From positions 372,001 to 436,000 of the forward strand of contig NZ_JBHTKR010000001.1 of the NCBI RefSeq assembly GCF_042678485.1: a DNA stretch of 64,000 nt, written 5' to 3'. The notes under the pieces were generated by a model. That model saw only the letters and a program-made list of their open reading frames with translations, made no database searches and was not told the DNA's origin. Position 1 is the stretch's first letter. Each line of letters opens with the position of its first letter. This document shows positions 34,370 to 45,299 of this stretch, piece after piece. The position numbers and the translations under genes are program-made. This DNA is from Seohaeicola saemankumensis (GTDB lineage Bacteria > Pseudomonadota > Alphaproteobacteria > Rhodobacterales > Rhodobacteraceae).

Positions 34370-37296
34370 GGCTGGACAAGGGCGGGCAGATCGACCGCAA
34401 CCGGCGGATCGCGTTCCGCTTCGACGGGCACCGCTACGAGGGGTTCGCAGGCGACACGCTGGCCGCGGCGCTGCTGGCCAACGGGCAGCAATTGCTGGCG
34501 CGGTCGTTCAAGTATCATCGCCCGCGCGGGGTTCTGACGGCGGGATCGGAAGAACCCAATGCGCTGGTCACGATCGGGCAGGGCGGCGCGCAAGAACCCA
34601 ACGTCCGCGCCACGATGCAGGAGCTGCACGAGGGGCTTGAGGCGCGCAGCCAGAATGCCTGGCCGTCGCTGGAACTGGACCTGCTGGCCATCAACGACCT
34701 GGCCGCGCCGTTTCTGGGGGCGGGGTTCTATTACAAGACCTTCATGTGGCCGCGCGCGTTCTGGGAAAAGCTCTATGAGCCGCTGATCCGCCGCGCGGCG
34801 GGATTGGGCGCGCTGTCGGGGCAGCACAACACCGACCATCATGAACGTGTCTTCGCCCATTGTGACCTGCTGGTGATCGGGGCGGGCCCTGCCGGGCTGA
34901 TGGCGGCGCTGGCAGCCGCGCGCGCCGGGGCCGATGTGATCCTGTGCGACGAGGATACCCGCACCGGCGGGCGGCTGAATGCCGAAACGCTTGAGGTTGC
35001 AGGCCAGCCCGGTGCCGATTGGGCGGCGTCTGTCACGGCGGAACTTGAGGCGATGCCCAATGTCCGCGTGCTGACCCGTACCACCGTCACCGGCGCCTAT
35101 GATCAGGGCACTTACGGCGCGCTGGAACGTCTGGCGCCCGACATGGCCGCCCGCAAGGGCGCCCCGCGCGAGGCGTTCTGGCGCATCGTCGCGCGCCGCG
35201 CGGTGCTGGCGGCAGGCGCGCTGGAACGGCCCGTCGCCTTTCGCAACAACGACCGCCCCGGCGTGATGATGGCGGGCGCGGTGCGCGCCTATGTCAACCG
35301 CTGGGCTGTCAGCCCCGGTCGCGCCGTGACGGTCTTTGGCAACAATGACGGCGCCCATCGCACGGCGGCGGATCTGCTTGCGGCGGGGGTGCATGTGGCC
35401 GCGCTGATCGACAGCCGCGCGGATGCGGTGACCGATCTGGACATTCCCTTCTTCAAGGGCGCGCAGGTCTGCGAGGCCCATGGCCGCAAGGGGCTTGAGG
35501 CGGTCAGCATTGCCACCACCTCGGGGATCGAGAAGATCCGCAGCGATTGCCTGGCCATGTCCGGCGGCTGGAACCCGACAGTGCACCTGACCTGCCACAT
35601 GAACGGCCGTCCCACCTGGAACGCTGATCTTGCCAGTTTCGTGCCTACCCCCGGCGCCATTCCGGGGCTGGTCGCCGCAGGGGCCTGCAACGGGACCATG
35701 TCCACCCATGGCTGTCTGGCCGAGGGCGCGCGCGTTGCCGCCGCCGTATTGGCCGATCTGGGAATGAAAGCGCCCGATATGGCGCTGCCGCAGGCCGAGG
35801 ATGCGCCCTACCGGATCACCCCGCTCTGGACCGTTCCGGGCAAGGGGCGCGCCTGGCTGGATTTCCAGAACGATGTGACGGTCAAGGATGTGAAACAGGC
35901 CGCGGTCGAAAACTTCCGCTCGGTCGAGCATATGAAACGCTACACCACGCAGGGCATGGCGACCGATCAGGGCAAGAATTCCAACGTGGCGGCCCTGGCC
36001 GTGCTGGCCGACGCCACGGGCCGGGGCATTCCCGAAACCGGCACGACCACCTTCCGCCCGCCTTATGTGCCGGTCAGCGTCGCCGCGATGGGGGCAGGGG
36101 CGCAGGGCGCGGGCTTTGCGCCGCAGCGGTTCACCACCAGCCACCGCGCCAGCGTGGCGACCGGCGCGCCGATGATCGAGGCGGGGTTGTGGTATCGCCC
36201 CAGCTATTTCCCGAAAGACGGCGAGACGACGTGGCGGCAATCCTGCGACCGCGAGGTCATGATGGTCCGCAACGCGGTCGGTGTCTGCGATGTCTCGACC
36301 CTGGGCAAGATCGACATCAAGGGGCCGGGGGCCGGGGCGCTGCTGGATCTCGTCTATACCAACATGTTCTCGAGCCTGCCCGTGGGGCGCGTGCGTTATG
36401 GCCTGATGCTGCGCGAGGATGGGCATGTCATGGATGACGGCACCACCGCGCGGCTGGGGCCGGATCATTTCGTGATGACCACCACCACCGCCGCCGCCGG
36501 GCAGGTGATGAAACACCTCGAATTCGTGCATCAGGCGCTGCGGCCCGATCTGGATGCAAGCCTGTGTTCGGTCACCGAACACTGGGCGCAGTTCGCCGTG
36601 GCGGGGCCAAAGGCGCGCGATCTGCTGAACGGGCTGCTGGACAGCCCGATTGACGATGGCGCATGGCCTTTCATGGCCTGTGGGCCGGTGTCGGTGCAGG
36701 GGGTCGCGGGGCGGCTGTTCCGCATCTCTTTCTCGGGTGAACATGCCTATGAGGTCGCGGTGCCTGCGCGCTATGGCGAAAGCCTCTACCGGCTGCTGGT
36801 CAGCCGCGCGGCGGCGCTGGGCGGCGGCGCCTACGGGATGGAGGCGCTGAACGTGCTGAGGATCGAAAAGGGCTTCATCACCCATGCCGAGATCCACGGC
36901 CGCACCACCGCCTTCGACATCGGGATGCAAAAGATGCTGTCGGCCAAGAAGGATTTCATCGGCAAGGCCGCAGCCGCGCGCCCCGGTCTGGTTGACCCCG
37001 ACCGCGAACAGCTGGTGGGCCTCAGACCCGTGGGGGCGGTCAAGCAACTGACCGCAGGGGCGCATCTGTTCGACCGCGACGCGCCTGCGACCCGCGAAAA
37101 CGACCAGGGTTATGTCACCTCGGTCGGCTTCTCGCCCACGTTGGAGACGTTCCTTGGCCTTGCGTTCCTCAAGCAGGGGCGCACCCGTCATGGCGAGGTG
37201 GTCCGCATGGTCGATCACCTGCGCGGCGTGGAAACGCTGTGCGAGGTTTGCGATCCGGTGTTTTTCGATCCCGAAGGAGGGCGCGCCCGTGGCTGA
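34366..37296 (+). CDS. soxA: Sarcosine oxidase subunit alpha
   Basis: A 976-residue subunit. The N-terminal ferredoxin-like/FAD region begins RIAFRFDGHRYEGFAGDTLAAALLANG. An NAD/FAD Rossmann motif VIGAGPAGLMAALAAARAG lies near 167-185, and VLAAGALERPVAFRNND follows. The C-terminal third (about 600-970) is an aminomethyltransferase (GcvT-like) domain that uses tetrahydrofolate to trap formaldehyde as 5,10-methylene-THF, with SFSGEHAYEVAVPARYGESLY and FDIGMQKMLSAKKDFIGK. Length matches the family (about 970-1000). It overlaps soxD by four bases and soxG by eight. No glyA or THF-formate gene lies downstream. Confidence 0.93.
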   Translation: MRLDKGGQIDRNRRIAFRFDGHRYEGFAGDTLAAALLANGQQLLARSFKYHRPRGVLTAGSEEPNALVTIGQGGAQEPNVRATMQELHEGLEARSQNAWPSLELDLLAINDLAAPFLGAGFYYKTFMWPRAFWEKLYEPLIRRAAGLGALSGQHNTDHHERVFAHCDLLVIGAGPAGLMAALAAARAGADVILCDEDTRTGGRLNAETLEVAGQPGADWAASVTAELEAMPNVRVLTRTTVTGAYDQGTYGALERLAPDMAARKGAPREAFWRIVARRAVLAAGALERPVAFRNNDRPGVMMAGAVRAYVNRWAVSPGRAVTVFGNNDGAHRTAADLLAAGVHVAALIDSRADAVTDLDIPFFKGAQVCEAHGRKGLEAVSIATTSGIEKIRSDCLAMSGGWNPTVHLTCHMNGRPTWNADLASFVPTPGAIPGLVAAGACNGTMSTHGCLAEGARVAAAVLADLGMKAPDMALPQAEDAPYRITPLWTVPGKGRAWLDFQNDVTVKDVKQAAVENFRSVEHMKRYTTQGMATDQGKNSNVAALAVLADATGRGIPETGTTTFRPPYVPVSVAAMGAGAQGAGFAPQRFTTSHRASVATGAPMIEAGLWYRPSYFPKDGETTWRQSCDREVMMVRNAVGVCDVSTLGKIDIKGPGAGALLDLVYTNMFSSLPVGRVRYGLMLREDGHVMDDGTTARLGPDHFVMTTTTAAAGQVMKHLEFVHQALRPDLDASLCSVTEHWAQFAVAGPKARDLLNGLLDSPIDDGAWPFMACGPVSVQGVAGRLFRISFSGEHAYEVAVPARYGESLYRLLVSRAAALGGGAYGMEALNVLRIEKGFITHAEIHGRTTAFDIGMQKMLSAKKDFIGKAAAARPGLVDPDREQLVGLRPVGAVKQLTAGAHLFDRDAPATRENDQGYVTSVGFSPTLETFLGLAFLKQGRTRHGEVVRMVDHLRGVETLCEVCDPVFFDPEGGRARG

Positions 37297-37867
37297 TGCT
37301 TCCCTGTCCGATGCTTCCCTGTCCCTTGTGGCGCTGCCCCCCTGCGCCGGTCTTTTGCCCGTGACCACCGGGGCGCTGACCCTGTCCGAGGCCGATCCCG
37401 GCCATCTGACCGTGATCGCGCCCCTGCACGGCAAGGCCGCAGCACTTGCCGCCGCACTCAAGGCCGCACATGGGCTGGATTGGCCCGCGCCGAACCGCAC
37501 CACGGGCGGGGATGGCGCGCGCCTGATCTGGTTCGGCCACGCGCATGTGCTGCTGATGGGGCCTGCGCCCGATCCGGCGCTGTCGGATCACGCCAGTCTG
37601 ACCGATGTCAGTGATGGCTGGGCCTCGGTCCGGCTGCAGGGCGCGGGGGCGGCCGATGTCCTTGCACGGCTCAGCCCGATCGACCTGCGCGCCGGGGTGT
37701 TTCAGGCCGGTCACACCGCCCGGACAGAGCTGATGCACATGCAGGCATCGATCACCCGGCTGTCTGACGATGGCTTTCTGATCATGGGGTTTCGATCCAT
37801 GGCCGCGACGCTGGTGCATGACCTCACGATTGCGATGGCAGGGGTTGAAGCCCGCCGTGCGGACTGA
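37289..37867 (+). CDS. soxG: Sarcosine oxidase subunit gamma
   Basis: A 192-residue subunit. The start is GTG 37289, inside soxA, with AAGGAGG nine bases upstream. The middle shows the SoxG pattern: GHAHVLLMGPAPDP, TDVSDGWASVRLQGAGAADVLARLSPIDLRAGVFQAGHTART, then FLIMGFRSMAATLVHDL near the C-terminus. Its N-terminal DASLSDASLS is created by a perfect 15-bp tandem duplication. It is the last sox gene and is needed for assembly of the heterotetramer. Confidence 0.88.
   Translation: MADASLSDASLSLVALPPCAGLLPVTTGALTLSEADPGHLTVIAPLHGKAAALAAALKAAHGLDWPAPNRTTGGDGARLIWFGHAHVLLMGPAPDPALSDHASLTDVSDGWASVRLQGAGAADVLARLSPIDLRAGVFQAGHTARTELMHMQASITRLSDDGFLIMGFRSMAATLVHDLTIAMAGVEARRAD
37295..37324 (+). repeat. 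Perfect 15-bp in-frame tandem duplication in soxG
   Basis: GATGCTTCCCTGTCC occurs twice back to back, encoding DASLSDASLS at the very start of soxG, so the duplication keeps frame. It partly overlaps the soxA stop at 37294-37296. Confidence 0.95.
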
Positions 37868-37906
37868 CATCTTGCGCCCGTAGCGTTCCATGCGAAGGTA
37901 AGACCC

Positions 37907-38236
37907 ATGACCCGTCATCCTGTTGCCCTGTTTGCCGCAAGCCTTCTTGGCCTTTCGCTGGCCGCATCGCCTGTTCTGGCTGAATCGGACGCCGAGCGGG
38001 CGCAGCGCTGCGCGGGTCAGGCCAATATCGTGTCGCGGGCGGTGGATCTTCGGGCGGACGGGGCCGATCAGGGCGCGACCCTGGCCCGGCTGGAGGCCAG
38101 CGACAGCGGGATAGATCCGCAATATGCCCCCTCGATCGCGGTTCTGGTGGGCTGGATCTACACGCTGCCCACCGAACAGCTGACGCCTGAAACCTCGATC
38201 GCGTTCCAGACCCAGTGCCTGGGCTATAAACCCTGA
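37907..38236 (+). CDS. Small secreted protein of unknown function
   Basis: A 109-residue protein with a clear Sec signal peptide (MTRHPVALFAASLLGLSL..., cleavage after about Ala25, VLAE). The mature part of about 84 residues is helical and has two cysteines (RCAGQ, QCLGYK), likely a disulfide. It resembles short periplasmic proteins common in roseobacters, but I do not recognise a named domain. It lies between soxG and dnaG on the same strand. Its GC content and codon style match the neighbours. Confidence 0.65.
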   Translation: MTRHPVALFAASLLGLSLAASPVLAESDAERAQRCAGQANIVSRAVDLRADGADQGATLARLEASDSGIDPQYAPSIAVLVGWIYTLPTEQLTPETSIAFQTQCLGYKP

Positions 38237-38326
38237 TCTGCGGCTGACATGGGCGCGGGCGATATCCACAACTGATGGGTCCGGTGGCCATGGTCTTGCG
38301 GCCCGTCTGCGCCTATAGTTCATCCC

Positions 38327-40309
38327 ATGAGTCTGCCACCCGGTTTCCTTGACGAATTGCGCAACCGCATCAGCCTGAGCCAGGTGGTGGGGCGCAAGGT
38401 CATGTGGGACATGCGCAAGTCGAACCAGGGCAAGGGCGACATGTGGGCGCCTTGCCCGTTCCACCAGGAAAAAAGCGCGTCTTTTCATGTGGATGACCGC
38501 AAGGGATACTATTATTGCTTTGGCTGCCACGCCAAGGGCGATGCGCTGTCCTTCGTGCGCGAGACGGAAAACGTGGGCTTCATGGAAGCGGTCGAGATCC
38601 TGGCGCGCGAGGCCGGCCTGCAGATGCCCGCGCGTGACCCGCAGGCCCAGCAAAAGGCTGACCGGCGCACGCAGCTGGTCGAGGTCATGGAACATGCAGC
38701 GCAGTTCTTTGCCCTGCAATTGCGGACCGGGGCGGCGGGGCCGGCGCGCGACTACCTGGCGAAACGTGGCCTGAAACCCGATGCGCTGGACCGCTTCGGG
38801 ATCGGATTTGCGCCTGATGGCTGGCAGGTCCTGTGGGATCATCTGACCGCCAAGGGCGTGCCCGAAGATCTGATCCTGGGCGCAGGGCTGGCCAAGCCGT
38901 CAAACACCGGCAAGCGGCCCTACGATGTGTTCCGCAACCGCATCATGTTCCCGATCCGCGATGTGCGCGGGCGTTGCATCGCCTTTGGCGGGCGGGCGAT
39001 GGACCCGAAAGACAACGCCAAGTACCTGAACTCGCCCGATACCGAATTGTTCGACAAGGGGCGCACGCTTTACAACCACGGCCCCGCGCGCGAGGCGGCG
39101 GGCAAGGGCAAGCCGCTGATCGTCGCCGAAGGCTATATGGATGTGATCGCCCTGTCCGAGGCCGGTTTCACCGCCGCCGTCGCGGCCCTTGGCACGGCTG
39201 TCACCGACACGCATCTGCAACTGCTCTGGCGCATCGCGCCCGAACCGATCATCGCGCTGGATGGCGATACTGCGGGTCTGCGCGCCGCGATGCGGGTGAT
39301 CGACCTGGCCCTGCCATTGCTTGAGGCCGGCCATTCGCTGCGTTTCGCCATCATGCCCGAAGGCAAGGACCCCGATGATCTGATCCGCGCCAGCGGGGCC
39401 AAGGCGATGCAGGCGCTGCTGGATCAGGCGATCCCGATGGTCGATCTGCTGTGGCGGCGCGAAACCGAAGGGCAGGTGTTCGACAGTCCCGAACGCCGCG
39501 CCATGCTGGACAAGTCTTTGCGCGCCAAGATCAAGTTGATCAAGGATCCGTCGATCCGCGCGCATTACGGCGAGGCGCTGAAGGACATGCGCTGGGACCT
39601 GTTCGGCACAAGGCGCAAGGCGGCGGGCACATCATCCCGCGCGCCACGCACCGCATGGACGCCCGGTGGCCCGCGCTGGCAGGCGGCACCTGTGCCGCAG
39701 CCCAGCACCAAATCATCGCTGCTGGCCCAGCCCGGCGAGGATGTTGGCGATCACCTGCGCGAGGCGGTGATCATGGCCACCCTGATCGCGACCCCCGCCG
39801 TGATCGAGGATTTCGAGGCACAGATCGACCGGATGGACGGCCTTGATCCGGGGCATGCCGCGCTGCGTGACGCGATCCTGCGCGCGGCGCCATCCCATGC
39901 ACAGGATGCGGATGCGTTCCGGCAGGCCGTGTCGGACGAAGTTGGCGCGGATGTCCTTGAAAGCCTCTTTGCGCTTCCCCATGTCCGTATCGTGCCCCCG
40001 GTCCGTCAGCCCGGCAATATCGAAATGGCCCGTATGACCATGGCCGAGGAACTGGCCAAGCTGACATGCCAAAGGGGGCTGGCGTCGGAAATCGCCGAGG
40101 CGGAGGAGGATCTTGAGGGAATAGCCGACGAGGCGGTGACATGGCGTCTGGGACAGGCGGCCGAGGCGCGCAATCGCGCCCTTCGCAGCCAGCAGCAGGA
40201 CCGCACCGAATACGAGACCGGCCCCAACGGAGCACGAATCAATCGCGACGAACGCAGCGCGCTTGATGCGCTGATGGACAAGATTACTTTCACCAAACGG
40301 GGCAGATGA
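38327..40309 (+). CDS. dnaG: DNA primase
   Basis: A 660-residue primase that makes RNA primers for replication. The N-terminal CHC2 zinc finger is CPFHQEK...YYCFGCHAKGD (about 43-72). The catalytic core carries FGIGFAPDGW and FRNRIMFPIRDVRGRCIAFGGRAM. The Toprim motifs are VAEGYMDVIALSEAG (about 266) and IALDGDTAGLRAA (about 306). The C-terminal DnaB-interaction region (about 460-655) is helical and diverges as expected. TATAGT about ten bases upstream of ATG 38327 is a possible -10 element. The order dnaG-rpoD is conserved in many proteobacteria. Confidence 0.95.
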   Translation: MSLPPGFLDELRNRISLSQVVGRKVMWDMRKSNQGKGDMWAPCPFHQEKSASFHVDDRKGYYYCFGCHAKGDALSFVRETENVGFMEAVEILAREAGLQMPARDPQAQQKADRRTQLVEVMEHAAQFFALQLRTGAAGPARDYLAKRGLKPDALDRFGIGFAPDGWQVLWDHLTAKGVPEDLILGAGLAKPSNTGKRPYDVFRNRIMFPIRDVRGRCIAFGGRAMDPKDNAKYLNSPDTELFDKGRTLYNHGPAREAAGKGKPLIVAEGYMDVIALSEAGFTAAVAALGTAVTDTHLQLLWRIAPEPIIALDGDTAGLRAAMRVIDLALPLLEAGHSLRFAIMPEGKDPDDLIRASGAKAMQALLDQAIPMVDLLWRRETEGQVFDSPERRAMLDKSLRAKIKLIKDPSIRAHYGEALKDMRWDLFGTRRKAAGTSSRAPRTAWTPGGPRWQAAPVPQPSTKSSLLAQPGEDVGDHLREAVIMATLIATPAVIEDFEAQIDRMDGLDPGHAALRDAILRAAPSHAQDADAFRQAVSDEVGADVLESLFALPHVRIVPPVRQPGNIEMARMTMAEELAKLTCQRGLASEIAEAEEDLEGIADEAVTWRLGQAAEARNRALRSQQQDRTEYETGPNGARINRDERSALDALMDKITFTKRGR

Positions 40310-40354
40310 ATGTTTTATGAGGGAATTGGTAAATAAATCACGGTAAACGGTTTG

Positions 40355-40392
40355 CGAATCATCGCGAATCAAGTTTGATTCGAAAACGAATC
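40355..40392 (+). promoter_or_regulatory. Array of four CGAATC (GANTC) hexamers upstream of rpoD
   Basis: CGAATC begins at 40355, 40365 and 40387, and its reverse GATTCG at 40377, so start-to-start spacing is 10, 12 and 10 bp, about one helical turn each. Two perfect dyads result: CGAATCAA-GT-TTGATTCG and GATTCG-AAAA-CGAATC. Every hexamer contains GANTC, the CcrM methylation site of Alphaproteobacteria. Confidence 0.7.
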
Positions 40393-40467
40393 ATTCGGCA
40401 GCCCAAGCACAGCCTCGTGTGCCGCAGATCGACCGCGACAGACCGACAGCCAATGCAGGAGCATTTC

Positions 40468-42459
<1,992 letters not shown>

Positions 42460-42480
42460 TCCGCGCCAAGGCGCCATCAG

Positions 42481-42509
42481 GGCGGCCCCGCACCGGGGCC
42501 GCCTTTTTC
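42481..42509 (+). terminator. Rho-independent terminator after rpoD
   Basis: GGCGGCCCCG-CACC-GGGGCCGCC followed by TTTTTC forms a strong GC stem with a five-T tract, 21 bases past the rpoD stop. Confidence 0.93.
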
Positions 42510-42605
42510 ATGCGGGCTTCACGCATCTGTGTGCGCGGATCGTTTTACTCGCGCCGTCGCCTGCTCTACCCTTGCGGTAGCCATTTCCAGATCAGGACTG
42601 CGCCC

Positions 42606-43043
42606 ATGCTCCGCTTTTCACGTCGCCCGGCCTTGGCCCTGTCCGCGGTTCTCATGCTGGCGCTCGCCGGACCGGCTGCGGCCATCGTCCCCAATATCCC
42701 GCTCGACGTGGTGCCCACCGGCGCCCCCGGCAGCTTCGAGGTGATCGAGGCGCGCGGCGCGGGTCCAGCGCATATCTGGTGCGTGGCGGCGGATCACGCC
42801 AGCCGGGTGCTGGGCGCGGCTGGCACCGACCGCATCTATCTTGCGGCGCGGCGCGGGCCCAGCCAGACGATGCCGGGCCGTACTGCCGTGGGTTTCACGC
42901 TGTCGCCCGAACAGCTGGACGCAACGCCTGCTGCCAAGAAACCCTTTTTGGGCGAGCTGTTGCTGGCGCAGATGCCGGTGGGGTCCAGCCTCAGCGTTGT
43001 GCAGGCGCTGCAATATTGCAACGACCACATCGAAGTGGATTGA
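42606..43043 (+). CDS. Secreted protein of unknown function (paralogue 1)
   Basis: A 145-residue exported protein. The signal peptide (MLRFSRRPALALSAVLMLA..., cleavage after about AAA at 26) is followed by a compact domain with SFEVIEARGAGPAHIWCVAADHASRVLG and, at the end, LSVVQALQYCNDHIE. Two cysteines (in IWC and QYC) are conserved with the next gene, suggesting a structural disulfide. The family is not one I can name. It is followed by its paralogue after 30 bases, so the two form an operon. Confidence 0.75.
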   Translation: MLRFSRRPALALSAVLMLALAGPAAAIVPNIPLDVVPTGAPGSFEVIEARGAGPAHIWCVAADHASRVLGAAGTDRIYLAARRGPSQTMPGRTAVGFTLSPEQLDATPAAKKPFLGELLLAQMPVGSSLSVVQALQYCNDHIEVD

Positions 43044-43073
43044 TCCGCGCGCGGCGATGAAACGGGGGATGAC

Positions 43074-43514
43074 ATGACGCATTTCAGACAATCCGCACTG
43101 CTCCTGTTGCTTGTCTTGTTCTGTCTGGGCCTTGTCCTGCCGCAGCCGGCGCAGGCCTATCGCCCGCAATTCGATCTGACGGTGATCCAGGCGCCCGACA
43201 GTAGCGCCTTCGAAGTGGTGGAGGAGCATGGCGCCGGGCCCCGCCAGATCTGGTGCGCCGCCGCGGAACATGCCCGCGACGTGCTTCGCATTCCCACGGC
43301 GCAGCGGCTTTACATCGCGCGCGGTCTGGCCCCCAGCGATCTGGCGGATGGCCGCAAGACGGTCCGCTTCAGCCCTGCGCCCGTTGCCGCGGAAGGGCCG
43401 CGCCGGGATGGGCAATACACCATCACACTGCGCGATGTCGGCGCCTCGCTGTCGATCGGTCATGCGCTCAGCTATTGCGATGACCGGATCGAGGATCTGT
43501 TCCACCGGTTCTGA
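43074..43514 (+). CDS. Secreted protein of unknown function (paralogue 2)
   Basis: A 146-residue exported protein with signal peptide (MTHFRQSALLLLLVLFCLG..., cleavage near QAQA at 28). It aligns over its full length with the preceding gene: AFEVVEEHGAGPRQIWCAAAEHARDVL, RLYIARG, VRFSP, and LSIGHALSYCDDRIE, including the same two cysteines. Overall identity is moderate, so the duplication is old. The C-terminus HRF is extended by a few residues. Function is unknown; two secreted disulfide paralogues in tandem suggest a shared envelope role. Confidence 0.75.
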   Translation: MTHFRQSALLLLLVLFCLGLVLPQPAQAYRPQFDLTVIQAPDSSAFEVVEEHGAGPRQIWCAAAEHARDVLRIPTAQRLYIARGLAPSDLADGRKTVRFSPAPVAAEGPRRDGQYTITLRDVGASLSIGHALSYCDDRIEDLFHRF

Positions 43515-43675
43515 ACGCCCTTGCGCGCCCTTGCCCGGCATGGCGAAAAGGCCACGCTTGATCTTGGGACCGGATTTTCCCGCTACCCAAGACTTGGCGG
43601 CTCACCTATAGTGCCTGTGGATAAGTGGGGGGCGAACCCCATACCCAGAGGCAGAGAAGATGAAGGGGGCCGGGC

Positions 43676-44143
43676 ATGCGTTGTCCGTTTTGCGGAAATA
43701 TTGACACACAGGTGAAGGATTCCCGTCCGGCCGAGGATCACGTCTCGATCCGGCGGCGGCGGTTCTGTCCTGCGTGCGGCGGGCGTTTCACCACCTATGA
43801 GCGCGTGCAGCTGCGCGACCTTGTGGTGATCAAATCGAATGGCCGTCGCGAGGAATTCGATCGCGACAAGCTGGAACGCTCGATCCGCATCTCGCTGCAA
43901 AAACGGCCCGTTGAACCCGAGCGGATGGACCAGATGGTGTCCGGCATCGTGCGGCGGCTGGAAAGCATGGGCGAGACCGATATCCCCTCGAAGGTGATCG
44001 GCGAGATCGTGATGGAAGCCCTGGCCCGGATCGACACCGTGGCCTATGTGCGCTTTGCCAGCGTCTACAAGAATTTCCAGGCTGCGGACGATTTCGACAA
44101 ATTCGTCTCGGAACTGCGCCCCGACACCACCCCCGAGCCGTGA
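43676..44143 (+). CDS. nrdR: Transcriptional repressor NrdR
   Basis: A 155-residue regulator of ribonucleotide reductase genes. An N-terminal zinc ribbon (CPFCG at 3-7, CPACGG at 31-36) is followed by FTTYERVQLRDLVVIKSNGRREEFDRDKLERSI and the ATP-cone domain (about 47-137), ending in VRFASVYKNFQAADDF. It binds dATP/ATP and represses nrd operons through NrdR boxes. It lies immediately before ribD, its usual context in Alphaproteobacteria. The last 20 residues are Ser/Pro-rich. Confidence 0.96.
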   Translation: MRCPFCGNIDTQVKDSRPAEDHVSIRRRRFCPACGGRFTTYERVQLRDLVVIKSNGRREEFDRDKLERSIRISLQKRPVEPERMDQMVSGIVRRLESMGETDIPSKVIGEIVMEALARIDTVAYVRFASVYKNFQAADDFDKFVSELRPDTTPEP

Positions 44144-44153
44144 CGCGGCCCCG

Positions 44154-45251
44154 GTGCGCGCCACGGATACAGACTTCATGGCGCTGGCCCTGTCCCTGGG
44201 CCGGCGTGGCCATGGGCGGACATGGCCCAATCCGGCGGTCGGTTGCCTGATCGTCAAGGATGGGCGCATCGTCGGGCGCGGCTGGACCGCTGCAGGTGGC
44301 CGCCCCCATGCCGAACCGCAGGCCCTGGCGCGGGCCGGCGCCGCGGCGCGCGGCGCCACGGCCTATGTCAGCCTTGAACCCTGCGCCCATCACGGCCAGA
44401 CCCCGCCCTGCGCGGGGGCGCTGATCTCGGCGGGCATCGCCCGTGTCGTGGCCCCCCTTCAGGACAGCGATCCGCGCGTCTCCGGGCGCGGCTTTGCCAT
44501 GCTGCGCGCCGCCGGGGTCGAGGTGACAACCGGCGTGATGGCGGATCAGGCGGCGCGCGATCTGGCCGGGTTCTTCCTGCGGATCCGCGCGGGGCGGCCT
44601 CTGGTCACGCTCAAGCTGGCCTCCAGCTTTGACGGGCGCATCGCCACGGCGACGGGCGAAAGCCAGTGGATCACCGGGCCCGAGGCGCGGCGCGTTGTCC
44701 ATGCGATGCGGGCCCGTCATGATGCGGTCATGGTGGGGGCCGGGACGGCGCGGGCCGATGATCCGGCGCTGACCGTGCGCGGGTTGGGCATGACCCATCA
44801 GCCGGTCAGGATCGTGGTCTCGCGCCGGCTGGATCTGCCCCTGACCGGACAACTGGCGCGCACGGCGCAAGAAACCCCGCTCTGGATCTGTCACGGCGCG
44901 GATGCCGATCCCCGCCTGCTGTCCGCCTGGAGCGGTCTGGGCGCGCGGCTGCTGCCCTGCGCGCTTCAGGCGGGGCGCATTGATCCTGCGTCACTGCTGC
45001 TGGCGCTGGGGCAGGCTGGCCTGACCTCGGTCTTCTGCGAGGGGGGCGGGGCGCTGGCCGCGTCGCTGCTGTCGGCCGGTCTGGTGGACGAGGTGATCGG
45101 GTTCACCGCCGGTGTGATGATCGGCGCCGAAGGACAGCCCGCCCTTGGCGCCATGGGCCTGTCGCGCCTGGCCGAGGCGCCGCGTTTCCGCCTGATCGAA
45201 ACGCGGCCCCTGGGCGGCGATATCCTGCACAGGTGGCAACCTGCGGGCTGA
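44154..45251 (+). CDS. ribD: Riboflavin biosynthesis deaminase/reductase RibD
   Basis: A 365-residue bifunctional enzyme for the second and third steps of riboflavin synthesis. GTG 44154, ten bases after the nrdR stop, gives the family start (VRATDTDFMALALSLGRRG). The deaminase domain has the zinc motif HAE (GGRPHAEPQAL, about 50) and PCAHHGQTPPCAGA (about 76-89). The reductase domain (about 145-360) begins PLVTLKLASSFDGRIATATGESQWITG, with later VFCEGGGALAASLL. The downstream neighbour in relatives is ribE; here a capsule cluster on the other strand intervenes. Confidence 0.93.
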   Translation: MRATDTDFMALALSLGRRGHGRTWPNPAVGCLIVKDGRIVGRGWTAAGGRPHAEPQALARAGAAARGATAYVSLEPCAHHGQTPPCAGALISAGIARVVAPLQDSDPRVSGRGFAMLRAAGVEVTTGVMADQAARDLAGFFLRIRAGRPLVTLKLASSFDGRIATATGESQWITGPEARRVVHAMRARHDAVMVGAGTARADDPALTVRGLGMTHQPVRIVVSRRLDLPLTGQLARTAQETPLWICHGADADPRLLSAWSGLGARLLPCALQAGRIDPASLLLALGQAGLTSVFCEGGGALAASLLSAGLVDEVIGFTAGVMIGAEGQPALGAMGLSRLAEAPRFRLIETRPLGGDILHRWQPAG

Positions 45252-45260
45252 CGCATGCCG

Positions 45261-45292
45261 TTTCTTCTTGCTTCAAATATCCGGATCCGCCG
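45261..45292 (-). repeat. Dispersed intergenic element, copy B (core only)
   Basis: On the minus strand the core reads GATCCGGATATTTGAAGC followed by AAGAAGAAA, matching copies A, C and D. It sits in the 48-bp gap between the convergent ribD and kpsC genes. Confidence 0.6.
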
Positions 45293-45299
45293 GTCCGCC

